Source of the DNA: Candidatus Poribacteria bacterium | Lineage (GTDB): Bacteria > Poribacteria > WGA-4E > PCPOR2b | Direction: 5' to 3' | DNA: 64,000 nucleotides | Assembly: GCA_022822005.1 (NCBI GenBank) | Contig: JAJECO010000003.1 | Location: 1 to 64,000, forward strand | Part shown: positions 16,538-25,297 of the stretch, in pieces | How positions within the stretch are numbered: the stretch's first letter is position 1 | Layout: every line of letters starts with the position of its first letter | Made by a program: the position numbers and the translations under genes | Notes under the pieces: model-generated | The model's database searches: none | Seen by the model: only the letters and a program-made list of their open reading frames with translations | What the model was told of the DNA's origin: nothing

Positions 16538-17548
16538 ATGACGGCAAAGGTGTCACGCGATAGGCCAATTGTAACGATCGAGCAGCATATCATTGAAGGG
16601 CAACAGCGCTACCCCGGCGCAACAGGAGAGTTCAGTTGGTTACTGTCAGGAATCACGCTAGCGACAAAGATTATACAGGATCGGGTCCGTCAAGCAGGAC
16701 TCCTTGATGTTCTCGGCACCACCGGTACAAACAACATTCAGGGAGAAATGGTTCAAAAACTTGATGTTATCGCCAACGAAACGCTGATGCAATGTTTAGG
16801 ATACCGCGGAAATGTTGGTATGATGATTTCCGAGGAAGACGCTGAACCGCGCATCGTTCAAGATGTCGGAGAAGAGGGGAGGTATGTCGTTCTGTTTGAC
16901 CCCCTCGACGGCTCCAGCAACATTGATGTGAACGTACCAATCGGCACCATTTTCTCAATCCTTCGACGTAAGCCTGAAATCGATAGAAGTGATGCGATGC
17001 CGCATATTCTTCAGCCCGGTATTCAGCAGATCGCCGCCGGCTATGTGCTGTACGGCAGCAGCACGGTAATGGTCTACACAGCAGGGGATGGCGTCCACAT
17101 ATTCACGCTCGATCCATCAATTGGGGCTTATGTGTTGACACAAGAAAATCTACAGATGCCGGAAAATGGTAGAACCTACAGTGTCAACGAAGCCTACTCC
17201 CTGACTTTCCCGCGAGGAGTGCAGAAATACCTTGAATGGGCAAAGTCAGAGGAAGTGGGAGGCTACAGCCTGCGGTACGTCGGTTCGCTGGTTTCTGATT
17301 TTCACCGCACACTTCTCCGTGGCGGCGTGTTTCTTTATCCACCCACCCAGAAGGATCGGTTTGGTAAGCTGCGGTTGTTATACGAAGCCAATCCAATAGC
17401 CTTCTTGGCAGAACAGGCTGGAGGAGTTGCAAGTGACGGGAGACAGCGCATCTTAGAAAAACAGCCGCAGTCCATTCACGAGCGAACACCGTTGGTTGTC
17501 GGTAGCAGAGACGAGGTTAAACGGTTGCTGTCGTTTTGGGGAGGATGA
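16538..17548 (+). CDS. fbp: Fructose-1,6-bisphosphatase, class I
   Basis: 336 residues, hydrolysing fructose 1,6-bisphosphate in gluconeogenesis. The metal/phosphate motif FDPLDGSSNIDVN (about 121-133) and the acidic pair SEEDAEP (about 101) are intact. The C-terminal active-site motif GKLRLLYEANPIAFLAEQAGG is present in full. AAAAGGAGTG precedes the ATG. It directly precedes the phosphate-starvation block but is separated by a Pho-type promoter, so it is probably an independent unit. Confidence 0.96.
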   Translation: MTAKVSRDRPIVTIEQHIIEGQQRYPGATGEFSWLLSGITLATKIIQDRVRQAGLLDVLGTTGTNNIQGEMVQKLDVIANETLMQCLGYRGNVGMMISEEDAEPRIVQDVGEEGRYVVLFDPLDGSSNIDVNVPIGTIFSILRRKPEIDRSDAMPHILQPGIQQIAAGYVLYGSSTVMVYTAGDGVHIFTLDPSIGAYVLTQENLQMPENGRTYSVNEAYSLTFPRGVQKYLEWAKSEEVGGYSLRYVGSLVSDFHRTLLRGGVFLYPPTQKDRFGKLRLLYEANPIAFLAEQAGGVASDGRQRILEKQPQSIHERTPLVVGSRDEVKRLLSFWGG

Positions 17549-17638
17549 TTCGGAAACTTATAGCCATCCGTGAAATAGATTTTTTTGGATTTTCAAAGAT
17601 TCAATTGGACACAGTGATATACAAATCCACACAACAAA

Positions 17639-17681
17639 GTCACAAAAACGCCAAGATTGTGTAACATCTCTTATGTATAAT
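17639..17681 (+). promoter_or_regulatory. Pho box and promoter of phoB
   Basis: GTCACA (17639-17644) and GTAACA (17661-17666) are exactly 22 bases (two helical turns) apart. The second half-site ends 9 bases before a perfect TATAAT (17676-17681). The same GTRACA-9-TATA layout recurs before phoX, twice before the TonB receptor and (looser) before the porin. There is no good -35, as expected for a PhoB-activated promoter. It implies autoregulation of phoB. Confidence 0.65.
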
Positions 17682-17801
17682 TTTTATGTCTCCTGTTTAC
17701 TGTAGTTGAGATACATATCGAATTTAGACAGCAGCGTAACTGAGCGTTTTGCTTTAACCATGCTTTTGCTGTTTGGACTCACCACATCTTCGAGAAGGAA
17801 A

Positions 17802-18488
17802 ATGGCATCAAAGATTCTGATTGTGGAAGATGAGCCTGATATTGTTGAGCTATTAGCATACAACTTGCACCAAGCGGGCTTTGAGACCGACGCAGTCCTT
17901 AACGGGGCAGACGCGCTTGAACGGGTCAAAATCGAGCCGCCTGATCTCGTTCTCTTGGATCTATTGCTTCCAGAGGTGGACGGACTGGAAGTCTGTCGCA
18001 CCTTGAAGCGCGATCCTGAGACCGCAGGCATTCCCATTATTATGTTGACGGCAAAAGGTGAGGCAATTGATCGGATTGTTGGATTGGAGTTAGGAGCAGA
18101 TGACTATATCACCAAACCGTTTAGTCCGCGCGAAGTCCTATTGAGAATCCGTGCCGTGCTGCGTCGGGCCCCTAACGTCCCGCGCAGCAAACCTGCAAAC
18201 CAGATCCAGATTGATAACTTAAAGATTGATTTGGACAGACACCAAGTATTCAGCGATGGCGATGTTATTGATCTAACTGCCACAGAGTTCAAAATTCTAT
18301 CTCTATTTGCTCACTCCCCGGGACGTGTCTTCACACGCAGTATATTGATGGATGCGGTTTGGGGGCAGGAGTATTACGGCATTGAGCGCACGATGGATAC
18401 CCATGTAAGTCGTTTGCGGCGGAAGTTGGGAGAGTTTGGAGAACGGATTGAAACAGTGCACGGGGTCGGCTATCGACTCAAGGAGTAG
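17802..18488 (+). CDS. phoB: Response regulator PhoB (OmpR family)
   Basis: 228 residues from MASKILIVEDEPDIVELL; GAAGGAAA precedes this ATG, and the 32 upstream open codons lie in the promoter region. The receiver domain has the acidic pair ED (about 9-10), phosphoacceptor Asp in LVLLDLLLPEVDG (about 53), Thr in MLTAKG and Lys in ITKPFSPRE. The C-terminal winged helix shows IDLTATEFKILSLFAHSPGRVFTR and ERTMDTHVSRLRRKLGE. No histidine kinase PhoR is adjacent. A Pho-type box lies in its own promoter and a strong terminator follows. Confidence 0.92.
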   Translation: MASKILIVEDEPDIVELLAYNLHQAGFETDAVLNGADALERVKIEPPDLVLLDLLLPEVDGLEVCRTLKRDPETAGIPIIMLTAKGEAIDRIVGLELGADDYITKPFSPREVLLRIRAVLRRAPNVPRSKPANQIQIDNLKIDLDRHQVFSDGDVIDLTATEFKILSLFAHSPGRVFTRSILMDAVWGQEYYGIERTMDTHVSRLRRKLGEFGERIETVHGVGYRLKE

Positions 18489-18520
18489 GCATCAAACTGT
18501 AAGTTGAATAAGTAATGACA

Positions 18521-18556
18521 AAGCCCGGTGGGGAAAGTCTCACCGGGCTTTTTTAT
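18521..18556 (+). terminator. Intrinsic terminator after phoB
   Basis: Perfect 10-bp stem AAGCCCGGTG/CACCGGGCTT (18521-18530, 18541-18550) followed by TTTTATTTTT. Confidence 0.92.
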
Positions 18557-18624
18557 TTTTCATCGCCCTTCTAAATACCTGCCACAAAATAGTCATAGAA
18601 TTTCCACCAATTTGCCACCAGATC

Positions 18625-18656
18625 TTCACAGCATTGTGACATTCGAAAGATACACT
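18625..18656 (+). promoter_or_regulatory. Pho box and promoter of phoX
   Basis: TTCACA (18625-18630) and GTGACA (18636-18641) form an 11-bp-spaced direct repeat. Nine bases later comes TACACT (18651-18656) as the -10. This is the same architecture as the other Pho-type sites in the window. Confidence 0.6.
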
Positions 18657-18707
18657 TATGTTTAGTCACTGAGTATATTCGGATGAATCGACAAAGGAGG
18701 ATTCCGG

Positions 18708-18722
18708 ATGTGCCTTCATTAG
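18708..18722 (+). other. Possible five-codon leader ORF before phoX
   Basis: AAAGGAGG, the best ribosome site in the region, is followed by ATG TGC CTT CAT TAG (MCLH-stop). The phoX start lies 56 bases from this ATG in another frame and has only a weak site. The palindrome GACAAT-a-ATTGTC (18724-18736) follows. It may be a translated leader or a chance site. Confidence 0.25.
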
Positions 18723-18763
18723 AGACAATAATTGTCGAAATCCTGATAACATAGGTGTAACTC

Positions 18764-20194
18764 ATGAAAAAAATATCGCGCCGTCATTTTCTACGTTCTA
18801 GCGCAATGGCAACCGCTTCAGGAGCAATTGCGCTCGGTTTCTCCGGGTGTAGTCGGTTGTTGACTAAAGCTACCCCCCAAGCTCTCACCATCAATAGGTA
18901 TGGCGATTTTCTGCCAGATCTCTACGGTATCCTTGACCTCCCCCAAGGTTTTACATATCACGCCTTCTCCACTGTCGGAGAACGTATGGCTGATGGACTC
19001 CTTGTTCCCGGGGGCCATGATGGGATGGGTGCTTTTCCGGGACCAGATGGAAAGACAATTCTGATCCGAAACCACGAATTAGGTACAGGTCCACAGAAAG
19101 CCCAATCATTTGTCCACGATAAGAGACTCCGAGAAATTGATCCCGAAAAGATCTACGATCCAGGAAAAGGAAAGAAACCGGGGCTCGGTGGCACGACAAC
19201 GGTTGTTTACGATACGAATACGAGGACATTGGAAAGTCACCATTTGAGTCTAATGGGCACACTTAGGAATTGTGCAGGTGGTATAACGCCGTGGAAGACT
19301 TGGATCTCCTGTGAGGAGAGTGTTCAACTCGCCAAAGGCACCTATGAAAAGGATCACGGCTATAACTTTGAAGTGCCCGTTTCCGCTACCGTCGGTTTGA
19401 CGACGCCTATTCCGTTAAAAGCGATGGGACGATTCAACCATGAGGCTGTCGCTGTGGATACCAAGAGCGGGATTGTATATCAGACCGAAGATCGGCACGA
19501 TAGCCTCATTTACCGCTTCATTCCGGCTGTTCCGGGAAAACTTGCACAGGGTGGACGCCTGCAGGCAATGGCAATCCGCGACATGAAAAGTGCCGACACT
19601 CGAAATTGGAAAGGGTGGGCAGATAAAATTTTCCCGTGGACTTATGACACAATTCCAGTCGGTCAAAAGATGGAAGTTACGTGGGTTGATATCCAGAATA
19701 TCGAATCCCCCAAAGACGACCTGCGTCTCCAAGGTTTTAATAAAGGCGCGGCAAAGTTTGCGCGCGGCGAGGGGATGTGGTATAGCGAAAAAGCCGTCTA
19801 CTTTGTCTGTACAAACGGCGGCTACCGCAAGAAGGGACAGGTGTGGCGTTATATTCCCAGTCCGTTTGAGGGGACATCCGCTGAAGATAAGTGTCCGGGG
19901 ACACTTGAACTTTTCATTGAACCGAATGACAGCGATCTCTTAGAGAACGGTGACAACGTGACGGTTGCACCGTGGGGCGACCTTATCTTGTGTGAGGATG
20001 GTCCCGGCACACAGTTTCTTGTGGGGGTAACACCCCAAGGTCAACTTTACAGATTTGGTAAGAACTCACGTAACAGGTCGGAGTTCGCCGGTGCAACGTT
20101 CTCGCCGGATGGCAGCACACTGTTTGTCAATATCCAAGGTGCTGGAATGACGCTCGCTATCACGGGTCCGTGGCACAACTCTACAAAGGCATAA
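18764..20194 (+). CDS. phoX: PhoX-family alkaline phosphatase (DUF839), Tat-exported
   Basis: 476 residues. The N-terminus carries a twin-arginine signal, SRRHFLRSSA, with a hydrophobic segment and FSGC, so the protein is exported folded and may be lipid-anchored. The body has PhoX/DUF839 motifs: GFTYHAFSTVGERM, HDGMGAFPG, LIRNHELGTG, GGTTTVVYD, LRNCAGGITPWKTWISCEES, MGRFNHEAVAVD, TEDRHDSLIYRFIP and GDNVTVAPWGDLILCEDG. PhoX enzymes are calcium/iron-dependent phosphomonoesterases. It is preceded by a Pho-type promoter and would release phosphate from organic esters outside the cytoplasm. Confidence 0.92.
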   Translation: MKKISRRHFLRSSAMATASGAIALGFSGCSRLLTKATPQALTINRYGDFLPDLYGILDLPQGFTYHAFSTVGERMADGLLVPGGHDGMGAFPGPDGKTILIRNHELGTGPQKAQSFVHDKRLREIDPEKIYDPGKGKKPGLGGTTTVVYDTNTRTLESHHLSLMGTLRNCAGGITPWKTWISCEESVQLAKGTYEKDHGYNFEVPVSATVGLTTPIPLKAMGRFNHEAVAVDTKSGIVYQTEDRHDSLIYRFIPAVPGKLAQGGRLQAMAIRDMKSADTRNWKGWADKIFPWTYDTIPVGQKMEVTWVDIQNIESPKDDLRLQGFNKGAAKFARGEGMWYSEKAVYFVCTNGGYRKKGQVWRYIPSPFEGTSAEDKCPGTLELFIEPNDSDLLENGDNVTVAPWGDLILCEDGPGTQFLVGVTPQGQLYRFGKNSRNRSEFAGATFSPDGSTLFVNIQGAGMTLAITGPWHNSTKA

Positions 20195-20227
20195 AAAAAT
20201 CATTTTCCATAAAAAAGCCAAAGGAAC

Positions 20228-20259
20228 GACAAAATTCTGTAACATTTCTGGACTATACT
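20228..20259 (+). promoter_or_regulatory. Upstream Pho-type promoter (P1) before the TonB receptor
   Basis: GACAAA (20228-20233) and GTAACA (20239-20244) repeat at 11 bp. Nine bases later comes TATACT (20254-20259). It lies 221 bases before the receptor start codon, with a strong hairpin between. Confidence 0.6.
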
Positions 20260-20284
20260 TTGGGTGTTGGTTGGGGAAATCAAG

Positions 20285-20324
20285 AAATTTGGGTTGGAGA
20301 GTTTCCGCTCTTCAGCCCAAATTT
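20285..20324 (+). ncRNA. Hairpin downstream of Pho promoter P1, candidate small RNA or attenuator
   Basis: A continuous 17-bp stem with two G-U pairs (arms 20285-20301 and 20308-20324) and a 6-base loop starts about 20 bases after the predicted P1 transcription start. No long T-run follows immediately (ATTTCGCTTTATCG), so efficient termination is uncertain. It could end a short Pho-induced RNA or modulate receptor expression. Confidence 0.4.
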
Positions 20325-20405
20325 CGCTTTATCGCTCCTAAGTGAAAATGCCCTTTATCGGATAGCTGCTATGGAAGTTAATTGCCACAAAAAATCGAAA
20401 AAAAG

Positions 20406-20437
20406 GTCACAATTCTGTAACATTTTTGAACTATACT
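20406..20437 (+). promoter_or_regulatory. Proximal Pho-type promoter (P2) of the TonB receptor
   Basis: GTCACA (20406-20411) and GTAACA (20417-20422) repeat at 11 bp. Nine bases later comes TATACT (20432-20437). The stretch TCTGTAACATTT is shared with P1. It is the clearest example of the motif in the window. Confidence 0.7.
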
Positions 20438-20480
20438 TGAGATCATCAAAAAGGAGAGATGTAATCAGAAAAGGAGAAAA

Positions 20481-23315
20481 ATGAAACAACCGTTTTTGTG
20501 GGTATTAATCATATACCTTTGCTGGTTTCCGTCAACGCTCATCGCACAACAAACTGGAAGTATTGAAGGTATTGTCCTTGATGAAGCAACAGAAGCACCG
20601 ATAGCAGATGTAGCCGTCGTATTGAGCGCGACGCAACAGCACGTATCAACAGATCAGGACGGAGTATTCACTCTCGAAGTCCCTTTAGGCACTTACAACA
20701 TCAGCGTCCGATTTCCTTTCTATCTCACACAGACCCTATCCGGAATTGAAGTCACCGAATCGCAGCCGAAGCACACCCTCCGTGTTATCCTCACCCCTCA
20801 AGTTATTAAGTTAGGACCTATACACCTACCTGTTCGCCTGAGTGAATCTAGTGAAACCGGTCTCTTGGAGAAGCGACGATTAAGTTTCGCCGTCGAAGAT
20901 AGCATCAGCACCGAGTTGATGGCGAAGCTCCCTGTTTCAGACGCTGGGGATGCGCTAAAACGGGTCACCGGTATCAGCATTGTCGGCGGACGATACGTGT
21001 TCGTCCGAGGTCTTGGAGAACGTTATAGCAATACCTTACTGAACAGCGTCCAGATTCCAAGCCCGGAACCCAACCGCCGCGTTGTCCCAATGGATATTTT
21101 CCCCGCAAACCTTCTGGAAAGCCTCCAAACTGTTAAGACCTTCTCTCCCGATCAGCCGGGCAATTTCGCTGGTGGATCCGTACAGGTCTTCACGAAAGAT
21201 TTCCCCGATGCATTCACCATGTCGCTGTCCATGTCTAGTAGCTTTAACACGGAAACGACCGGGGTGGAACTTCTTGGGTATCCGGGCGGTGATTTAGATC
21301 AATTTGGGTTTGACGATGGCACACGTGCACTGCCCGATATTATTGCAGATCAACCAGTGGACGTTCCAATTCGGGAACGCGGACGTTTTACCAGAGGTGG
21401 ATTCACACCAGAGGAGATCCAAGAGTTTGGACAAGCCTTCGACAACGTCTGGTCCCCAGAGAGATACACCGCCCCAGCGAACCAAAGCTATAAGTTCAGC
21501 ATTGGAAATTCTACTCGGCTTATCGGAAAAGATCTTGGGTATTTAGGAATTATTTCATACGGCAACGGACACAGTTATCGCCCGGCAGAAGAGCAGAATG
21601 CATTTCGACTCGGTTTGGATCAGCTTACACCTGTGACGAAATATTTGGTAGAACGAAGCGCCAACGATGTGAGTTGGGGCGGGGTGCTGAACACCAGTAT
21701 GCGTTTCTCGCATGGACATAAGGTGAGTTTGAGGACGCTATATAGTCATACCGCTGAAGATGAAACACGGACATGGGAGGGGTTCAACGCAGATCGCGAC
21801 ACCGATATGCGAAGTTCTCGGCTGCTCTATGTAGAACGCGGTCTTTTTTCCAGCCAGCTTGCCGGCGACCATGAATTCAGGCTTGTCTCGGAAAACCTTA
21901 GTGGAGCATCAGAACCCGCGGAAGAAGGTGATACCAGTGACCTTGAGTTTAAGCCGGTCCCGACGCTTTCTTGGCGTTTGACTTTCTCTCGCGCGGTACG
22001 GAACGAACCTGATACCCGTGAGGTCATTTATGAGAAACGCCGGAATGATTGGCTTTTCCGCGACATCACGCAGAGCGGCAGTCGGTTCTTCTTTGATTTG
22101 GCGGACGATGAAATTAGCGGCAGGCTCGATTGGTCAATGCCAATTGTGACAACGGGATTGTTCAAAGTTGGCGGGATGTGGAGGGATCGTGACCGGACGT
22201 TTGATGCCCGCCGTTTTCGGTTTTTGCCATCCGACAATATTGAGTTATTTCTAGACCGGACTGCCCCTCCAGAAGAGCTGTTTACGGAAGAACATATTGC
22301 CCCCGGTCTCTTTGAGCTTCGAGAATCGACGCGAGCAACGGATAACTACCTCGCCGCACATAGCGTGTGGGCTGGCTATGGCATGATCGATCTGCCGATA
22401 TCGAAGAAGTTTCGGGTGACAACCGGCGCTCGGCTGGAGGTTTCAGATCAGAACGTTACGACTTTTGATCCCTTCGTCGCAGAGCAGGAAGCGATTGAGG
22501 CGAATCTGGATACCACAGATATCCTGCCAAGTCTGAATCTGACATATCGCCTGACGGAGCGGATGAACCTTCGTTTGGCTGCCTCTCGCACAGTGACGAG
22601 ACCAGACCTACGGGAGTTGGCACCCTTCGAGTTCACGGACTTCGTTGGTGGTAGAACAATTTTCGGCAATCCGAATCTTGAACGCACAAAGATCGATAAC
22701 TATGATATCCGTTGGGAGGTTTTCCCACAGTTGGGAGGTGTAGTAGCAATCAGCGGTTTTTACAAGAAATTCCACAAACCGATTGAGCAGATAATCCAAC
22801 CCGCGGCTGAAGTCCGAATCACCTACGAGAACGCAGAAGCGGCGAATAATTACGGGCTTGAATTTGAAGTGCGCCAAAACCTCAGTATCCTTGCTTCAAG
22901 GTTGAGATACCTATCGGTCAACACCAACGTCGCCTTCATATCGTCCAAAGTTGAGCTGCCAGATGTGGGGATTCAGACCTCTTCTGAGCGTGCATTGCAG
23001 GGACAGTCGCCCTACGTTATTAATGCCAGTCTCGGATACGACAATCCCGATTTGGAATTGACCGCCGCAATTGCGTATCATGTCTTCGGAAAACGGATTG
23101 CGGAGGTGGGTAACCACGGCAGCCCCGATGTATTTGAACTGCCACGCTCACAATTGGATGTAACATTTGGGAGACAACTGCTCCCATTTCTCCGTTTGAG
23201 CCTTTCAGCAAAGAATTTGCTGGATCCTGACGTTACCTTGGAGCAAGGTGGCGAAACCTACGTGCGGTATCGCACGGGTCGGACATTCTCGTTCGGCTTG
23301 AGTTACAACCTATAA
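20481..23315 (+). CDS. TonB-dependent outer-membrane receptor with N-terminal CarboxypepD_reg-like domain
   Basis: 944 residues. A signal peptide (to about residue 22, STLIAQQ) is followed by a carboxypeptidase-regulatory-like beta sandwich (GSIEGIVLDEATEAPIADVAV, about 25-110). The plug domain holds SDAGDALKRVTGISIVGGRYVFVRG and GERYSNTLLN. A 22-strand-type barrel ends in RTGRTFSFGLSYNL. Two Pho-type promoters precede it and GAAAAGGAG the ATG. A tonB gene lies 2 kb downstream in the same block. It probably imports a phosphorus source too large for porins, but the ligand cannot be read from sequence. Confidence 0.92.
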   Translation: MKQPFLWVLIIYLCWFPSTLIAQQTGSIEGIVLDEATEAPIADVAVVLSATQQHVSTDQDGVFTLEVPLGTYNISVRFPFYLTQTLSGIEVTESQPKHTLRVILTPQVIKLGPIHLPVRLSESSETGLLEKRRLSFAVEDSISTELMAKLPVSDAGDALKRVTGISIVGGRYVFVRGLGERYSNTLLNSVQIPSPEPNRRVVPMDIFPANLLESLQTVKTFSPDQPGNFAGGSVQVFTKDFPDAFTMSLSMSSSFNTETTGVELLGYPGGDLDQFGFDDGTRALPDIIADQPVDVPIRERGRFTRGGFTPEEIQEFGQAFDNVWSPERYTAPANQSYKFSIGNSTRLIGKDLGYLGIISYGNGHSYRPAEEQNAFRLGLDQLTPVTKYLVERSANDVSWGGVLNTSMRFSHGHKVSLRTLYSHTAEDETRTWEGFNADRDTDMRSSRLLYVERGLFSSQLAGDHEFRLVSENLSGASEPAEEGDTSDLEFKPVPTLSWRLTFSRAVRNEPDTREVIYEKRRNDWLFRDITQSGSRFFFDLADDEISGRLDWSMPIVTTGLFKVGGMWRDRDRTFDARRFRFLPSDNIELFLDRTAPPEELFTEEHIAPGLFELRESTRATDNYLAAHSVWAGYGMIDLPISKKFRVTTGARLEVSDQNVTTFDPFVAEQEAIEANLDTTDILPSLNLTYRLTERMNLRLAASRTVTRPDLRELAPFEFTDFVGGRTIFGNPNLERTKIDNYDIRWEVFPQLGGVVAISGFYKKFHKPIEQIIQPAAEVRITYENAEAANNYGLEFEVRQNLSILASRLRYLSVNTNVAFISSKVELPDVGIQTSSERALQGQSPYVINASLGYDNPDLELTAAIAYHVFGKRIAEVGNHGSPDVFELPRSQLDVTFGRQLLPFLRLSLSAKNLLDPDVTLEQGGETYVRYRTGRTFSFGLSYNL

Positions 23316-23381
23316 AGCGTAAGAAGATTTCTATTTATGTTTCACGCTAAACCTAACTACAAAGAAAGGAAGTTTAATCTA

Positions 23382-24713
23382 ATGAGTAACTTTTTGCTTT
23401 TCCGGTTATTATCGGTCCTGTGCATCTGCCTCGTCCTGCTGTTTGCAGGCTGTGGTGAGGATGAAACCGATGATACCGATAGCACCGATAGCGGCGATGT
23501 CACCACCGCTGAAGAACCGAGTGGTCCAAATATCCTTGAAGGGAAAATCACAGTAGACCTCACCCTAAAAGCAAGCGGTGAATATGTACTACGAGGCGCT
23601 GTGTTTGTGGAGAATGGTGCCACGCTGACGATTGAACCGGGAACTACCATTTATGGTGAAGGTGTTTCCAACGGCACACTTATTATTGCGCAAGATTCAA
23701 AGATTATCGCTGAAGGCACACCGAACGCCCCGATTGTTTTCACCAGCGACGCGCTTGAAGGTTCACGGGGTCGTGGACAGTGGGGTGGTTTGATTATTAA
23801 CGGTCGTGCGCCGAGCAACCAAGGTGTTACATTTGGTGAAGGGGACACAGGTGCCTTCGGTGGGAATAACCCCTCGGATAGCAGCGGCGTTCTCAAATAT
23901 GTCCGTGTCGAATTTGCCGGTATTGAGTTCAGCCCTGATAACGAGTTAAATGGTATTGCTTTCCAAGGAGTTGGTTCTGGTACAGTCGTCGATTATGTGC
24001 AGGTTCACTTTAATCAGGATGACGGTATCGAGATGTTCGGCGGTACGGTCAACATCAAACACGCACTTGTCACAGGTGCACGCGACGACTCCTTCGACTG
24101 GACTGATGGTTGGACTGGCAAGGGACAGTTTTGGATCGCACAGCAACGTGGAGATGAGGCTGATAACGGCTTTGAAAATGATAACAGCAGCAAGAACAAC
24201 GATGCAACGCCGCGGTCTGCCCCAACAATTTACAACGCTACGCTTATCGGTGACCCGCAGGGTCCTACGAGTGATACCGGTATGTTAATTCGTGAAGGCG
24301 CAGCGGGTATCTACCGTAACATCATTGTCCACGGCTTTAAGAACAAAGCTGGGCTTGATATTGATAATGCTTCAACGATTGCTCAAGCGAACAGCGGTGG
24401 TTTGACTGTCCAAAACACTATTTTCTCCAATAATCAGCCGAGTAACTTCGCCGATCCAGACGAAGATTTTGATGAAGCTGCATGGGCGATGGATCCTGCG
24501 TTTAACAACCTTGAGGCGGATGCGAAGTTGCGTAACCCATTCGCTCAGAGTGGTCCAGATTTCCGTCCAGCTGCCGATTCTCCCGCAGTCAACGGTGCGA
24601 TTCCAGTCGCCTCGCCGCCCGGAGATGGCTTCTTTGAACCTGTGAATTTCATCGGTGGAATGGGTCCTAACGATAACTGGACATCAGGTTGGACGACAAC
24701 CGCTCAAAACTAA
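23382..24713 (+). CDS. Beta-helix-type lipoprotein paired with the TonB receptor
   Basis: 443 residues from MSNFLLFRLLSVLCIC, chosen because AAAGGAAG sits before this ATG. Lipobox LLFAGC (Cys about residue 23), then an acidic Asp/Thr linker. The body has repeated beta-helix-type phrases: GAVFVENGATLTIEPGTTIYGEG, GQWGGLIINGRAP, VLKYVRVEFAGIEF, NGIAFQGVGSGTVVDYVQVHFNQDDGIEMFGGTVNIKHALVTGARDDSFDW. It starts 66 bases after the receptor and is probably in the same transcript. Similar proteins often accompany TonB receptors in Bacteroidetes-like genomes; here it may be a surface partner for substrate capture. Confidence 0.85.
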   Translation: MSNFLLFRLLSVLCICLVLLFAGCGEDETDDTDSTDSGDVTTAEEPSGPNILEGKITVDLTLKASGEYVLRGAVFVENGATLTIEPGTTIYGEGVSNGTLIIAQDSKIIAEGTPNAPIVFTSDALEGSRGRGQWGGLIINGRAPSNQGVTFGEGDTGAFGGNNPSDSSGVLKYVRVEFAGIEFSPDNELNGIAFQGVGSGTVVDYVQVHFNQDDGIEMFGGTVNIKHALVTGARDDSFDWTDGWTGKGQFWIAQQRGDEADNGFENDNSSKNNDATPRSAPTIYNATLIGDPQGPTSDTGMLIREGAAGIYRNIIVHGFKNKAGLDIDNASTIAQANSGGLTVQNTIFSNNQPSNFADPDEDFDEAAWAMDPAFNNLEADAKLRNPFAQSGPDFRPAADSPAVNGAIPVASPPGDGFFEPVNFIGGMGPNDNWTSGWTTTAQN

Positions 24714-24717
24714 TTTC

Positions 24718-24776
24718 TAGGTTCAAGGATGTTAAGGATTGAAATATTAACCAATCCTATTTCATCCTTGAACCTA
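24718..24776 (+). terminator. Large nested hairpin after the lipoprotein gene
   Basis: A perfect 14-bp inverted repeat (24718-24731 with 24763-24776) encloses a second stem AGGATTG/CAATCCT (24735-24741, 24752-24758). It lies 5 bases after the stop codon and 14 bases before the next start. No T-run follows, so it could be an mRNA stabiliser or partial terminator separating receptor/lipoprotein levels from downstream genes. Confidence 0.6.
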
Positions 24777-24790
24777 CCTTATCTCATCAC

Positions 24791-25291
24791 ATGAAATGGC
24801 GAATTGTATTAGGAATAATCCTCCTCGTTCTGCTGATCGTATCGATTGGTTGGATTAAAAAAACTTCATGGGCGGGCAGCCTTGATTCTCCCGCTGCCCT
24901 TGGTCATGCTGTGGTCGATGCACTGAATCGTGGAGATGTCGATGGTCTACATCGGTTGAGAGTAAACCGAGATGAATACCTTTCATGGATTTGGCCCACC
25001 TTCCCGGCAAGCCGTCCACCCTATAATTTTACAGCTGATTTTGCATGGTCAAATCTGGATAAAAAATGCGTCCTCGGTGCTAACAGTTGGATTGAACGTT
25101 ATGGACGCCAAGATTTAGTCTTTACAGCTATCCAATTTGATCGTCCAACTGAGGCGTATAAAGGATTTAAGCTGCTACGCGGAACAGTGCTTATAGTACA
25201 GCAAGCGAGTGGTAAGAAAGTCGAATTGAGGATTCTTGGATCTATTGTCAAGAAAGGAAACCGTTATAAACTTTTAAGCTATGAGGATTGA
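24791..25291 (+). CDS. Hypothetical single-pass membrane protein
   Basis: 166 residues. The N-terminal 25 are one transmembrane segment (IVLGIILLVLLIVSIGWI), so the rest is likely periplasmic. The soluble part has ALGHAVVDALNRGDVDGLHRLRVNRDEYLSWIWPTFP and later LRGTVLIVQQASGKKVELRILGSIVKKGNRYKLLSYED, suggesting a small NTF2/SnoaL-like alpha-beta domain, but I cannot assign a family. It lies between a TonB-receptor partner and tonB, 6 bases before tonB, so it is probably co-expressed with them. Confidence 0.75.
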   Translation: MKWRIVLGIILLVLLIVSIGWIKKTSWAGSLDSPAALGHAVVDALNRGDVDGLHRLRVNRDEYLSWIWPTFPASRPPYNFTADFAWSNLDKKCVLGANSWIERYGRQDLVFTAIQFDRPTEAYKGFKLLRGTVLIVQQASGKKVELRILGSIVKKGNRYKLLSYED

Positions 25292-25297
25292 ATAACT

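Noticed and set aside
20170-20484. A 104-codon frame across the phoX-receptor spacer
   Set aside because: It covers two Pho-type promoters and a hairpin, has no ribosome site, and its repeated NSVTF/SQFCNIF phrases come from the duplicated box.
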